Positions 48,074 through 60,765 of a DNA stretch of 64,000 nt are shown here, piece after piece (the first letter of the stretch is position 1; each line of letters begins with the position of its first letter). The DNA comes from Spisula solida (lineage: Eukaryota; Mollusca; Bivalvia; Venerida; Mactridae): assembly GCA_947247005.1 (NCBI GenBank), contig OX365950.1:11978720-12042719 (forward strand), in the 5' to 3' direction. The notes under the pieces were generated by a model. It did not search any database. It saw only the letters and a program-made list of their open reading frames with translations, and had not been told where the DNA came from. A program made the position numbers and the translations under genes.

Positions 48074-48925
48074 TCATAATGAGGATGGCAAAACAATAAC
48101 ACAACTAAAGACAGATCAATTAAAGACACATAACACAGGGATAAAACTACACTAGTTTAAGACTGACTCATTTAGATATCACGTCAGTTCGGTTCATTGA
48201 CCGACCATTTGATCATTTTCGTAGTTCATTGAGTCTAGAAAAATGCGTCAAGACTAGCATAATTCGCCAAGTACGAATTCAATGTAAGCAATAACTATTC
48301 AAACGATTCCATACAATTTATTATTTTTGTTTACGAAATTTGCTTTTATGTTTATTTGTAATGATTTCAATGTAGCTTTATATACGGTACCAGTGAAAGC
48401 CTATCTTTAACAAGAGAAAGTAGACTAATTTGTAGTAGTTTGCATTGACGTTTGTGTCAAGGGTGTTCATTGGTTTAACCTCTTATACAGTTGATGGTAT
48501 AAAACATGTATATCAATTATTGGTGCAGGGCTATTAACATACATTCATTTTATTTCCATTTTACAAAAATGTATTTTAATGGACGTAAAATTCCATGGTT
48601 TGATATAAGAAATAATGTAGACAAAATGGTCCGTTTTTCATTTGAATAAAGTTATGAAAGAAAATGTTTTTTTAGGTTTCATTGGCACACATGTAATTAA
48701 ATCACCCGTCTTGCATGTTCCAGTCTACATGTTTTCTATTACGTCAGAACCATCGGGGTACGTAAATGAAAAGGTCTGCTGACAAAGCTGTTTTACAGTC
48801 TCTTTATGTTTCTAACTGAAGCACCGGGCTAGACTTTTGATATATGGGCGCCATGTAAGTGCGCTCTCACACGACTATGACCATTAACTTACAAAAGCTT
48901 GCCAACGTGAAAATAAAAGTGTGCT
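48074..48925. other. Non-coding stretch, nothing recognised
   Basis: AT-rich, without arrays or open frames of note. If the minus-strand exon is real, this would be intron or upstream sequence. Confidence 0.4.
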
Positions 48926-49041
48926 CCACAAGTGCTCGGCATGTAGAAATGACCCCAACAGTGACCTCTTCACCCCCAAAAATACTTGTCTGGTTGTAGA
49001 GGGGACCATGGGGGTCATATCGACATGTCGAGCACCTGTGG
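48926..49041. repeat. 116-bp imperfect palindrome
   Basis: Left arm ccacaagtgctcggcatgt, then gaaatgacccc, pairs with right arm ggggtcatatcgacatgtcg, then agcacctgtgg. Arms are about 46 bases with roughly ten mismatches around a short loop. Probably a small foldback or MITE element; I recall similar dispersed sequence in molluscs, from memory only. Not coding, although a 67-codon frame crosses it. Confidence 0.65.
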
Positions 49042-49834
49042 TAGATTCATTGCCCGGCCTTTACTGTGACGTTGATCATTCGGTACTCCAATGTATTGTT
49101 CTATGTCACGTACCGTCACTATAGTTGTACATAGTACACATGTCGGAACGTATATAAAGAGATGATCTTCACTCGGATCATCTCGGATAAATCATTCGAA
49201 TAACACTCGATTGTAGGTCGTGAGTTCGGATTAACTAACATGCTAGACTCTTGTATGGTCTCAGAATTAAACTTATACTGAAGATGCACTATCAGTAATG
49301 AAACGCTTTAAACATACTCATTCACCAGCTCACGTTTTAACCACACATAGGTTCTTTGTCTCTTTCCACTGATATATCAGTAAAACAAACTATGCAAGAC
49401 ATTCGATGAATTTAACGAACACAGACAATGACAATAATGACTCAGCTAGAAACGGTTAATTAAACTAAGCTGACTGATAGTATAAATAAAGATCTGTCAA
49501 ATTGCTTTGTGTTGACTGATTTAGTAATTGTCCATTTCCTGACAAAGTTTTATAAAACAAATAAAAAATATACTGCATATTAGACTAATGAAGTAATCAT
49601 GGTATCCGTCCGTGCGTCCGCCCCTTAGTCCGTCCGTACTCCAGCAGGTGTATACGAATTGTGGGGTGCTGAACAATTAGGTTATTTTTGTTTCCATTAA
49701 TGCCGTTGGTTTGTGGGATGCAAAACCTGCTTGTAAGCTGCGACCAAACTGAAAGAAAGAACAAAAGAAAATGATACAACGTCACCTCGGTTAGTTTATT
49801 GTATGTTCGTCATGGGAACTAAGAATATGACATT
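49042..49834. other. Non-coding stretch with a possible SINE relic
   Basis: At 49205-49240 cactcgattgtaggtcgtgag followed by ttcggatt resembles the anticodon/T-arm part of a tRNA-derived SINE, without a clear A box. A TATATAAAG at 49151 has no supporting gene. Nothing else recognised. Confidence 0.3.
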
Positions 49835-50042
49835 GCTAAGACGACAAGAACAATATGTGCATACATTGAATATCAATGTTTTCTTGGCTAAGACGACAAG
49901 AACAATAAGTGCATACATTGAATATCAATGTTTTCTTGGCTAAGACGACAAGAACAATATGTGCATACATTGAATATCAATGTTTTCTTGGCTAAGACGA
50001 CAAGAACAATAAGTGCATACATTGAATACCAATGTTTTCTTG
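49835..50042. repeat. 52-bp tandem repeat, 4 units
   Basis: The unit starts gctaagacgacaagaacaat and ends aatatcaatgttttcttg; starts are at 49835, 49887, 49939 and 49991. Units differ at only one or two positions (tatgtgc versus taagtgc, alternating), which suggests a recent 104-bp duplication. Confidence 0.95.
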
Positions 50043-50654
50043 AAAGTGTTTACTAGATGAACTTACGAGCACGAATAGGATACCGCTGACGTAGATCATG
50101 AGGCAAACACTTTTTATAAAAACAATTTGTAATATTACGTCTAAGGCTATATTTATACGTTTTGGTTCGTGTGTGTTCTTTTGTGTGTGATAAAAATAAG
50201 AGTTAAGTGAAAGTGACATTATATTAAATATCATTTAGAAAATCTACACAACTTATGGACTAAAATAGTTAAAGTTTTGTATGGAATAATAAACTATATT
50301 TGATCACAAACGACTTTATGGAAAACTATTGAAATATTAGTGTTTCACAAATTACCCAAAAATAGGAATCGAATCAAATTGCATTATTTACTTGAGTATT
50401 GACAACGATCAGCCATATCTACGAACATTGAAAACCCTTCAATATCCAACAATTAAATCCACTCCAAACTTCATAATTGTAATATAATATTTCTATTTTA
50501 CCATTTGCCTTTTTTAGCAATGGATGTAACATTGTACCTTACATTCAAGTACACGATGTATTATGTACTTTTAACATACGCACGAAGCATCCATGATTGG
50601 CACAGTATGCACGGTGCGGTCATAAATGACACACTTTCTTGACATATTGGTTTG
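50043..50654. other. Non-coding stretch, nothing recognised
   Basis: A unique AT-rich spacer between two minisatellites; no gene or element seen. Confidence 0.4.
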
Positions 50655-51128
50655 TCACATGTAGCCGGGTTTTGCAACGAGTAGCTGGGTTTTGCCACGT
50701 GTTGAATGATTTTTCAGGAGTAGATGAGTTTACCACATGTAGCTTGGTTTTGCCACGTGTAGAATGGTTTATCATGTGTAGCTGGGTTTGCCTCGTGGAT
50801 CTAGGTTTTGCCACGTGGAGCTGAGTTTGCCACGTGTAGCTAGGTTTTGCCACGTGTAGAATGGTTTATCACGTGTTGCTGGGTTTGCCACGTGTAGCTA
50901 GGTTTTGCCACGTGTAGAATGGTTTATCATGTGTAGCTGGGTTTGCCTCGTGTATCTAGGTTTTGCCACGTGTAGAATGGTTTATCACGTGTAGCTGGTT
51001 TTGCCTCGTGTAGCTAGGTTTTGCCACGTGTAGAATGGTTTATCACGTGTTGCTGGGTTTGCCACGCATAGAATGGTTTTTCAGAAGAAGCTGGGTTTAC
51101 CACGTGTAGAATGATGTTTGACGTGTAA
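50655..51128. repeat. 58-bp minisatellite carrying 13 CACGTG palindromes
   Basis: Each 58-bp unit is three ~19-bp sub-blocks of the type tagctgggtttgccacgtg, tagctaggttttgccacgtg and tagaatggtttatcacgtg. CACGTG occurs at 50696, 50754, 50812, 50831, 50851, 50870, 50889, 50909, 50967, 50986, 51025, 51045 and 51101; several other sub-blocks have one-base variants (cacatg, catgtg, ctcgtg). CACGTG is the canonical E-box of bHLH factors, but regulatory use is not shown. Confidence 0.93.
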
Positions 51129-51728
51129 CGCAATCGTCCTCTATTGTCTCATTTAGATAGAATTTTCAAATGTATATCATACACGTCAGTCTATGTTGAA
51201 GCCTCTGACTCAATGTCATATTAATCCAGAGACCCCTTGGTGTCGATAAGGAAAATGTTCCCATTGTTGATCAAAGTCGACGTGACAATGCGAAATTAAA
51301 CTCGACTTGAGCTTAATATTTTAATATTAAACGAAACGTTGACTTTGACAAGAAATCGGTGCACGCATAGTTGTTTTGTTACACAATGGTGCCAGTCGTC
51401 TACAAGAGTATACGGCGTCCTTGAGGGAACAAATACTGGTATACCAGTGCACCAAAGTCGACCCCCTCCATCAAAATCAAACCTGATGTCAGTGTCATTC
51501 AATATACTCTCCTGTATGAGATAATTTATCAAACGAAGAACACAATATCTGGATCACAATTACATTATGAAATTTTACCAACGGACTACAGACGATTGTA
51601 AAACAACCGATGACGTTAATGTAGTAAATGTCGCTGAGTGGCAATGATTTGTTCGGGTGATTAGTGCAGGTGTAATGTTTCCAGTCAATGAAACCAACGT
51701 AACTAGTAAACCCGATACATGTATACTG
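51129..51728. other. Non-coding stretch, nothing recognised
   Basis: A unique spacer between two minisatellites. Overlapping 61- and 78-codon open frames at 51296-51532 on opposite strands lack motifs. Confidence 0.4.
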
Positions 51729-52300
51729 ATTTGTACAGTTACGGAACTGAAAAGCAGATTTGTACAGTTACGGAACTGAAAAGCAGATTTGTACAGTTAC
51801 GGAACTGAAAAGCAGATTTGTACAGTTACGGAACTTAAAAGCAGATTTGTACAGTTACGGAACTGAAAAGCAGATTTGTACAGTTACGGAACTTAAAAGC
51901 AGATTTGTACAGTTACGGAACTTAAAAGCAGATTTGTACAGTTACGGAACTGAAAAGCAGATTTGTACAGTTACGGAACTTAAAAGCAGATTTGTACAGT
52001 TACGGAACTGATAAGCAGATTTGTACAGTTACGGAACTGAAAAGCAGATTTGTACAGTTACGGAACTTAAAAGCAGATTTGTACATTTACGGAACTGATA
52101 AGCAGATTTGTACAGTTACGGAACTGATAAGCAGATGTGTACAGTTAATGAACTGATGAGCAGATTTGTACACTTACGGAACTGAAAAGCAGATGTGTAC
52201 AGTTACGGAACTGATAAGCAGATGTGTACAGTTAATGAACTGATAAGCAGATGTGTATACTTACGGAACTGAAAATCAGATGTGTACATTTACGGAATTG
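51729..52300. repeat. 29-bp minisatellite, about 19 units
   Basis: The unit is ttgtacagttacggaactga plus aaagcagat. The period is exactly 29 in the first ~12 units, with ggaactgaaaag/ggaacttaaaag alternatives. The right third is more diverged (agttaatgaactgataag). 29 is not a multiple of 3; the 83-codon open frame through it is an artefact. Confidence 0.95.
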
Positions 52301-52439
52301 AAACATTACAAAAGCGCGGAACTCACGAGACTTGGTGTATTACATCTAAGTTCCATCATAGCAATATGATATATGTGCACAACCCAGACGGAACAAAGAA
52401 GCGGTGTATCAGACTTACTACCCAGGGTTAATGTTGCTG

Positions 52440-52500
52440 AGTGCAGTGGCCTAGAGGTAGGGCGAGCGCTTCAGGGTTCATCAAAAGCAAACCTTGCAAA
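52440..52500 (+). mobile_element. Possible truncated tRNA-like SINE head
   Basis: gcagtggcctagaggtaggg followed by cgagcgcttcagggttcatc resembles a tRNA A-box half, ending abruptly before the complete SINE at 52521. No B box in the expected place. Confidence 0.3.
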
Positions 52501-52520
52501 TGACGTAAATACCCACTGTG

Positions 52521-52779
52521 CCTCCTCGATAGCCAAGTGGTTGAGCGTTCGCTTCGAGTGCGGGAGGTCACGGGTTCGATCCCTGGCCGCGTCATACCAA
52601 AGACGAAATAAAAATGGTACCAGAAATTCCCTTGTTAGACGCTCAGCATAAAAGGGAAACTGGCTTCTCTTCTCTCCTTCCCTCGTGGCGATGAATAACA
52701 TCAGGAATGAGGTGTCGAGAGTGATAAATATAAGTTTGAAAAACTTGTTTCACAATCGACCTTAAATAAATTAGTATAA
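52521..52779 (+). mobile_element. tRNA-derived SINE with target-site duplication, ~259 bp
   Basis: The head cctcctcgatagccaagtgg, then ttgagcgttcgcttc, holds the Pol III A box; cacgggttcgatccctgg holds a near-consensus B box. An exact 10-bp repeat, acccactgtg, flanks it at 52511-52520 and 52780-52789; weaker matching extends a few bases outward. Such duplications are the mark of LINE-driven retroposition. The acceptor stem does not pair, so it is not a functional tRNA gene. The tail is A-rich (ccttaaataaattagtataa). This is the best-defined retroposon in the window. Confidence 0.85.
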
Positions 52780-53289
52780 ACCCACTGTGGTGTGCACTAC
52801 CATTCTCGATTGGACCTCCGTTGGCTAACAGCGGCACCATTGCTGAGATTTAATACAGATATAATGTGACTCTACAAGTGACATTTTCTAAGCTAACATG
52901 TTAATCAAAAACGTAATATAGCGCGCAATTAATCAAGTAATATTCCATGGCCTGACATTTTACTGAGCTGGTAAAGGGCACGAGTCGCTTCAAACCATGA
53001 CACCTAAAGTTGTAACGATTGTGACATTAAAGACGCCGACATTGAAGCGAGGATAGTATATAATCCTGACAGACCAAATGTTCTGTAAAGTGTCGATACA
53101 TATGTCAAGGAGAATTATCAGAGACGTTTAATGAAACACAATGTGCCACAATTACTAAGCCGCTATCTGAAATACATAGGAGTGCTCATGTGTACTATGT
53201 ACGTATAAAAATCTAAAATCGGACAGGGAATGCTGCCCTCAACTTAAACAGGCCAGCTCAGAAAAACAAAACAAAGAAGACTACAATTA
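52780..53289. other. Non-coding spacer, nothing recognised
   Basis: A unique sequence between the SINE duplication and the next minisatellite; no gene seen. Confidence 0.4.
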
Positions 53290-53535
53290 CACAGCACAAT
53301 GACCATACACAGCACAATGACCCTACACAGCACAATGACCCCCAGCACAATGACCATACACAGCACAATGACCATACACAGCACAATGACCCTACACAGC
53401 ACAATGACCATACACAGCACAATGACCATACACAGCACAATGACCCCCAGCACAATGACCATACACAGCACAATGACCCACAGCACAATGACCATACACA
53501 GCACAATGACCATACACAGCACAATGACCAACACA
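53290..53535. repeat. 18/15-bp minisatellite, 14 units
   Basis: The unit cagcacaatgaccataca is 18 bp, with three 15-bp versions (caatgaccc then cagcac). All lengths are multiples of three, and frames are open on both strands for 80-100 codons (TMTIHS-like on plus). Neither translation looks like a protein outside the repeat. Confidence 0.95.
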
Positions 53536-56500
53536 CAATAGAACGAGAGAATGAACTCAACCGCTGAAAGTCAACGATTTAGCTGTCAAAAGTCGAAAGT
53601 CCAAGTCATAACCGTTTAGCCATAACTTGTGTGTACAGTCCTTCCTCTACAAAACAACACACTTTTGATTATCTACGGGATGTTGTTGTTCTGTATAGAA
53701 CTACTCTAGAGAGTGTGTACAGTATGTCATGTTTAAACATGCAATCAAGTATTGGCTTTATATAATCACCTATATGGTCAGTGTGTCTGTGTATGCAAAA
53801 GTATGAAGCACAATGTCTACTTGATTTCGGGATGTCATTAAATATAGATTTCTTTATAACCAGACAAATTACCTAGCTCTTCAGTAAAGTCGACTTAATT
53901 GAATTGTCACAGGAATTCTCATTCCACGTATTTTAATTCTTCAATTTCTTTTTCCTTTGAATTTGCATACAAGAGCACTTCGCTTTGATAGAATTCTGAA
54001 AAATAATCGAAATTCATCGGTTGGCTTCTATGTCAGATAATAGACTTATTAAATAAGTTGAATGGGGGCTATTTACCTATTTAACACCATTTCTGTATTA
54101 ATGATACTTGGATATTTCTGTAAAGAAAAAAATGTATCATTTTACGTGTGTTAATTGTTTATGAGTCGAGTGATTTTAAAAGGAATTTATGAAATGTGTA
54201 TGAGGAAAATAATGTTTACCTAAGCCTGGCAGTTATTTAACACTTGAGAGAAAAAAAAACTAAACTTGCATCACTACGTATCTTGTTTTAGTTTAAGGAT
54301 TGAAAATTTCATTAAAAATAATTACAAAATGCATTAAATAATATGACTCTGACTGGTCGCTGGAATATATTGTGTACACTTGAGATGTCGGCAGCGATGC
54401 AGTGTCTAGTCGTGTTTATATTAAAATTCGCATTCCTAGATTTAATTTACTGATTTGTATGCACAACTATTCATTTAAAATCACGAAACATAACACAAGT
54501 AGGCAGGACGGTTTTAACATCTAACCCCCAATTTAAAACTCATTGTATTTATTTTGAAAATTGACTGATTGATTGATTGATTTATTTATTTATTTTACAT
54601 CGATCTCGCGACAAGTTATTACAACCTGTATTACCCACTGTGTTGATACACGCATGCGTGGTTGATAATCACATGTGGCAACTATTTCTGGAATTGTGAA
54701 GGTTAAGATTCGAAGTCACACAAGGCGGGGATTTCAAACGAACAACCTTTAGAACTCCATGCGATCTATACTAAAATATCGGAATGAACAAAATGCAACG
54801 CTTTTAGTCAAAAGTGCGAATGCGCAAAATTTAACTGGATATATGAGAGTACCAAATTCATGTAAGACACACGTAGACAATTATCATTACGGCGAAATTG
54901 ACCATAGTGTAATGGTCATTACAAACGTGTTTCTGTGTAGTTCAGACGTGTTCAATGTGAAACTCTCCGTACAATACCAGAAGTACAGTCAATTATTAGA
55001 TAAAATGTTCAAAAGGATAATATTTATATAGTTACCACACTTGACAACAGTATACAGCCACATTATCTGTATCAAAGTTGTCTTTATCACACAACATCAT
55101 ACTTGATACAATATCAGTATGCTAACGGAACTTATATAGTAGCGTGTTTACTTTCTAAACATCCACTCTTGGTTCCCTTTCATGTCCAAGGACTATACAT
55201 CCATTATCTTATGTAAGGTGGATATGAAAGTTACCGGTGTTTTTAGGCCTAGTGATGTCGTTTGCACGTTTAGATAGGCGGGGGTTTAGGGGTGGCAGGT
55301 GTATAGAAATAAATAATTATTAGTCCAGTCTCTGTTAGTGGCGCTGTCATGACATCAATAAGATAGCACCATTGAAGGAAAACAAAACACACATAGTTAT
55401 AACTATTATAACAGTCAAAATACAACTTCAGCACACATGACAGCCTAGCAGCATAACAGCATAGCAGTCTGGCAGTCTAGTAGCATAGCGAACTGGCAGC
55501 CTAGCAGCCTTCAGCATCACATTTATGGTCCTTGATAAAGCAGTAGATTCAGGATGATAACATATTACATTTAGACTTTTCAAATAAAAGTTGCAATGTT
55601 ATGTTCAATAGCTTGTATAAAATGAAAGAAACAAAAACGAAACCAGTTTTCAAGGGTCCCAATTGTCTTCTTATCGAAGTGTTTACTGTAGTGTCAAATG
55701 ACCAGAAATAAACAATAAGTAAGTATGGTCCAATTCTGAATGTCGGAGTACTAGTGTTATCAATGAACGGTCTCACAGTTATATAGGCCTTGTCTTATCT
55801 GGACGTAATTTCGGTCATAAGCATTCATAAAACGATTATTTTATCATTAATTCACATTTTTTTCAATCTTGATGGCATACTTTTGATACGCTAATTCGCC
55901 AAAAATCTTTCTTATTTGCTATTTCATTGCTAAATAAAACATGATGTATTAACCCAAAGCTTTTTTATCATACCAAAGATTCTAAGAGCACCCTCACGAT
56001 GTGATAAATGAGGACAAGATCTTCGTTTGGGGTAGAAAGAAATTGACGGTTGAATTATATTATGAAGCGTATTTGTAAGCAAATATTGACTCATTGATTA
56101 AGAGTAAGTGACAGTTTAGAGACTACAAAGTGTGTATCCGACTTAACCACTGTGGTTACCGGATTAGCGGATATATTTTGACCCCGCAGGATACCGTTCA
56201 GCGGTTGTTTTTATCTTCAACCTTTGGTCATTGGGAACACAAGTAGATAGATTTGACTATACTTTCCCACGCCGTTTCCAAACGAACATATCGTCACATG
56301 GTAATGAGTAGTAACTTACATCAGTATTACACTCACTTAGTGGTATCAGAAGTGTCAGTATTTATATTAGTTAGATGATCTGTAACAAATTCTATTGATC
56401 AGTTAATAAATACCCTTGCTAAGATTGTGCTTTGTTACATCAAAGTGGTAGACACACTCTCGCTTCACATGAACATTAATGTTCATCGGGACGTTGATGT

Positions 56501-59500
56501 ACAGTCTATGGTATTCAATGTGCTCTACTTGTATTAGGCTATCAGTCGCAAGGTTGCTTGTGTAGTTACGTTAGTTCTGAAGCAACATAACGCCAAGAGG
56601 ACAATTGTGCTTATTTAAAAGTATCGTGTTTGGTAGAAAGCAGCTACCGCCCAGTACTACTCAGACCGCCAGCCTTTTAACAAGTACTATCATAGAGGCG
56701 AACACCAATGCCTTTGGGTGTTTTAACTCGTTCGACGTCTGTGTTCCCGATGTGTACTTAATGTCTAGAGGCATCATTCGGGCGCCGGCCGGTAAGAAGC
56801 AATTCATCTTATATAAGCAGGGACTTGAAATTGCTCTGACTGTCGCCTAATGACGGGCCGATGTCAGTCTGGTGTCCCATTAGACCAAAGAACGCCACCA
56901 GACGGCGAACAGATTGGATTTGTTATTCACATACATACACGTACGGCAAGAAATAAAGCAAGAATGAGTTTTGTCGGGATCCTGTGACGCTTGTCAACAG
57001 TCCTGTGAAGCTGCTTCCTTGTTAGTAGGTCGTGAAATCAATATTAGTCTAATACAACATTAAGCTGTCTGTATTTATTCAAAGGTTTCACACCAAATAC
57101 AGGTATTGTTTGTATCGAACTATCACTCGTAAATTCTTGAACTGATCGATTTCTGTTCTATGTTTGTCTGATACTATACAGACCTGTCCGTAAGAAGACT
57201 CATTGATTCTACAAGTCACGAGAAGTCAGGAAGAACATTGAAATATATAACCTGGTAGTCTAATCACGGTCGTAGGGATAATTTTGTAAACAGTTTATGT
57301 GGCAACGTACGGAGACACCTACGCAGTCCTTTTCGACATTTTTAGCGTTACCTATGGCGTAAGAGATTGAGTTGCTTCGTTTACGTTATTGGTGCACTTA
57401 CGTCTCAAGATTTAGCAGAATTGCAGAATTAATGATAAAAACACACTCCCTCTCTCTTGGTTCAGCTATAAGAAAATGCAGTTAAATTGCAGGACACTTT
57501 ATAAGTAGGCGGGACCCTCTCAAACAGAGTAGGCACTTCAAACAGACTAATTTCATATTTACATGCAGTATATTAAACACTTTAATTTGTAACACGGAAA
57601 GGACGCCTTTTGCAAATAGCTTGAACCTGCTGGTAATAAACTTATGTTTTCGACTATTGTTTTTACAAAACAAACGGGAATGTGGAAGCATTTCTTAAAC
57701 TTTTTTTCAAAACAACAACATTGGCTCCCTAAGACTCTCTATGTCCGCATCGACGATAACATTTTTGTTCTGCTTTGTCGACGTTGGAGACTTTTTTCTT
57801 GACATAATGTTATAAAATCAGCGTAGCTTATTGCAGTCAATAAAATTGGCATTATGCATGGTAACGTTGATAACTTGATCCGTTAGTGCAATAACAAATT
57901 GGATTTTCCATTGTGTTGGCTTTTGGTAAATAATCTACTGTCATCCCAAAATATTTTGATTAAGTCTGGGTATATTAAACACATTCAAGTAGATTTGAAC
58001 AAGCGAGGAAAGGGGGTTGGTTTAATCAAGCAAGGTGACAAATCCTTATTAACATAATCGCTTTATGATTTACACTCAACACTTCAAAGGAATTTGTCTA
58101 TTATTTCATATATTGACATTCTATAAAGATTAAGCATACTATAACAATGCAGCCCATATTGGCCGCTTTTGACCATACTCGGTGTTCTGTGATAATCGGA
58201 TAGTTGCGAAAATCACCTCCATACGTTTAGAATAAATAATTAAACAAAATTAACGCAGTACGGTGAAATCAAAGAACGACATTAATACGAATGAAAGTTA
58301 AGTGATTACCGAAACGTATACGTCGGATCGTGTTTCTTGCGGTGAAATATTTATACAAATAAACTTGGCAAATGACAAATAGGTGGCAAACCTATTGGTT
58401 AATAGATATATAAAAACATATTGCCGATTCGGTCGGCGATTTCATCGTTAGTGGAGTCAGGTGCGTGTGGCGGAGTTAATTAAATTATCGAACTTATTGA
58501 CTGACTAGTGTTTGAATACCAATAGAAGGAAATACATCAAACGTTGTGTGAATAAAATAACAGATACATTGGAGTTCTAGTATATATTCTAACAAGTAAG
58601 GTGTGTTTAATACATGGAAGTTAATAGATCGCTTGAATACAAGTAATTCATCTCTTTGGCCAAAGGGAATGATTCTTTTAGCAAGTAGGTATTAAATTTC
58701 CTGACATAAAACACTTGGTGTACATGTACATTCTGTATCATTAGGAATATTGTCTTTAATGAGATACAAAGAAACTGTAACATTTTATTGAACTTTTCTA
58801 TGATATACGAGAGAATAACTGCGACAGTAACATTAGGATGTGTATATATTCTGTCTTAGTTTAAATAACATGTGAGTACTTTTTATATATAATGATAAGT
58901 AATTTTGTTAATAAATGATATTTTTATATAATTTTTGTAAGCAGTTTTATTTCGTTTAAAAGAGCGTTTCATTCTATTATATCCATAAAGGTGTCCCAAC
59001 TGGACATTATTTTATTTCTGAATTATTTCACTTTTTTAAATTTTGATACATTTTTGTAATTTGAAGGGGACAGTGTATGTATATCTCAAACAAAACTGGT
59101 TAATAAAGCCATGAAATAAATAAGAAATTAATATTGCCAAAACATAATGTCTAATTTAATCAGTTACGTGTCGTTTTTATATCACCAGATCTGCTTCTGT
59201 TTGTATCGACAGAATATTATAAAAGTAAAGTTGGGACAATTCCACATTTTATACTCAGCAAATTTAAACGCTAAGTATCGTTTTATAACATTTAATGAAA
59301 ATGCTTGTAAGATGCAATGGAATATAAAAAAATAGTACATGTAGTTAATATGAATAGTGCGTTTCTTTTATTCCTACATAAGTTCACAATTAACGAACCT
59401 AGATAAACTCATTTTTTAAAATACAAATGTATTGGTCGGGTATGCACTGTTTTAAATTTTCTTGTCGAAAAATGAACATTCGAAAACTGATGTACGTTTG

Positions 59501-60690
59501 TCCCACATAAGAACTTGATACTATACACGTGGAACACCCAGTCTGTTTTGTTTATGTAGCATTAATATTTTATACAACATTAAAAATAATGTTGTTCAAT
59601 CAATTAACAGCGAAAAGGAAAAAATAAATATTAATGACGGACACCTTTGATGTTGAAGAACAATACATAATTCATGGACAGTCTCATATGTTCTATTATG
59701 ACGCAGCTCTGTTATAATATACTTCAATAACATTGAAACAATACCATGTGTACAATTTCTCGTATTCTATTGCTATATTACTCGAGCCCTCTTTGATAAG
59801 TCATGAGTAATTGAAGTAGTATTGATGGGTTTAGCTCCCGGTAACGCACCGTACAATATGGAACGCTGTTATTGATATTAGAATTTTGGATTGTTTCAAA
59901 GGAACGATTAAGGAATTTTTATATTTGATTATTTCACATCACTATATGAGGCTAGTTTCGATCATTTATCGAAGCAAAAATCGTAATTAGTATATCCCTA
60001 TTGTTCAAATGCACCGTAAAATATTTTAAAATAGCTTAACATGAGCAAGCGGCATTGGACAGATCATTGAATAAAAATAAATGATAGAATCGGTCGAAGC
60101 TAACGTCTACAAGGTTCACGTATATGAAATGGTAAACATATTATTTAGTAAATACTGGCTACAGCAGGATGCTGTTTGTAAATTCCGTACATGCGTTTAC
60201 CATTTAATCATTTTTGATAAACTGGAAGAATCACATGCATGTTGTATTTACTTTTTACTTACGTCTTAATTATTTTTTTCAAGTTTTAGTTTAAGGTTAA
60301 TTAAAATGCAGTACTGTGTTTAATAAAAACACGCATATAACTGTTTTGTAAAAAATCTATGACATGTTAACGTTGACTATGCTCGTCGCAGGCTCCCCCT
60401 GCTTCACAATTTCTATCTTGTCCTATATAAAATGTATTTTCGTGCGTGCTTTCCTGGTGGGGATTGCTCATTATCTTTATTCACCAATAGATCACGTGAC
60501 TAATCTTGTGTATCTAATTGATTATTATTAGTGAAGGAATCAATAGGTTTGACACTTTGGCAAAATAAAACCGACAAGTGATCAGTATTTTATAGCTCAT
60601 ATCAATCAATGTAGAGACTATAACATTGGCATGTAACGTACAGTAAGATACGATACGTGATATGTACCACCGTCACAAATACTACGGTAT
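53536..60690. other. 7-kb AT-rich stretch, almost nothing recognised
   Basis: It contains a (GATT)n/(TTTA)n run at about 54562-54597 and a degenerate cagcctagcagcata-type short repeat at 55440-55505. Near 59100-59125 two AATAAA motifs follow an AT-rich stretch that could be a retrotransposon or gene 3' end. An 81-codon plus frame at 56605-56850 is richer in C and G than its surroundings but has no motif. No gene is called. Confidence 0.4.
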
Positions 60691-60765
60691 AACCTCAATA
60701 ATACGACCACTACTGTGCACCTTGGTGACTGGTCTTAATATCGAGGTGGTCTTAATGTTGAGGTT
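60691..60765. repeat. 75-bp inverted repeat (short MITE-like)
   Basis: aacctcaataatacgaccac on the left pairs with ggtggtcttaatgttgaggtt on the right around a short loop. A related aataagacc/ggtcttaatatt pair lies at 21770-21834, so this may be a small dispersed palindromic family. Confidence 0.6.

Noticed and set aside
49151..49185. TATATAAAG box with a possible initiator
   Set aside because: No associated gene or first exon, and no other promoter element.
51729..52300. Possible CRISPR-like array (29-bp periodic repeat)
   Set aside because: There are no spacers: the units abut directly, as in a minisatellite, and the context is eukaryotic.
52521..52600. tRNA gene (Ser/Leu-like)
   Set aside because: The A and B boxes are good, but the acceptor stem does not pair and target duplications flank a 259-bp unit, so it is a SINE.
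53244..53560. Open frames on both strands through the 18/15-bp array
   Set aside because: Frames on both strands are open and stop soon outside the array; no N- or C-terminal protein-like sequence.
56605..56850. Possible exon in a C/G-richer patch (81 codons)
   Set aside because: No recognised motif, no clear splice sites at both ends, and only a TTG at its start. Too weak to call.
58394..58450. Core promoter (ATTGG plus TATATAAAAA)
   Set aside because: The spacing between the motifs is too short and no plausible transcribed open frame follows; such motifs are expected by chance in AT-rich DNA.
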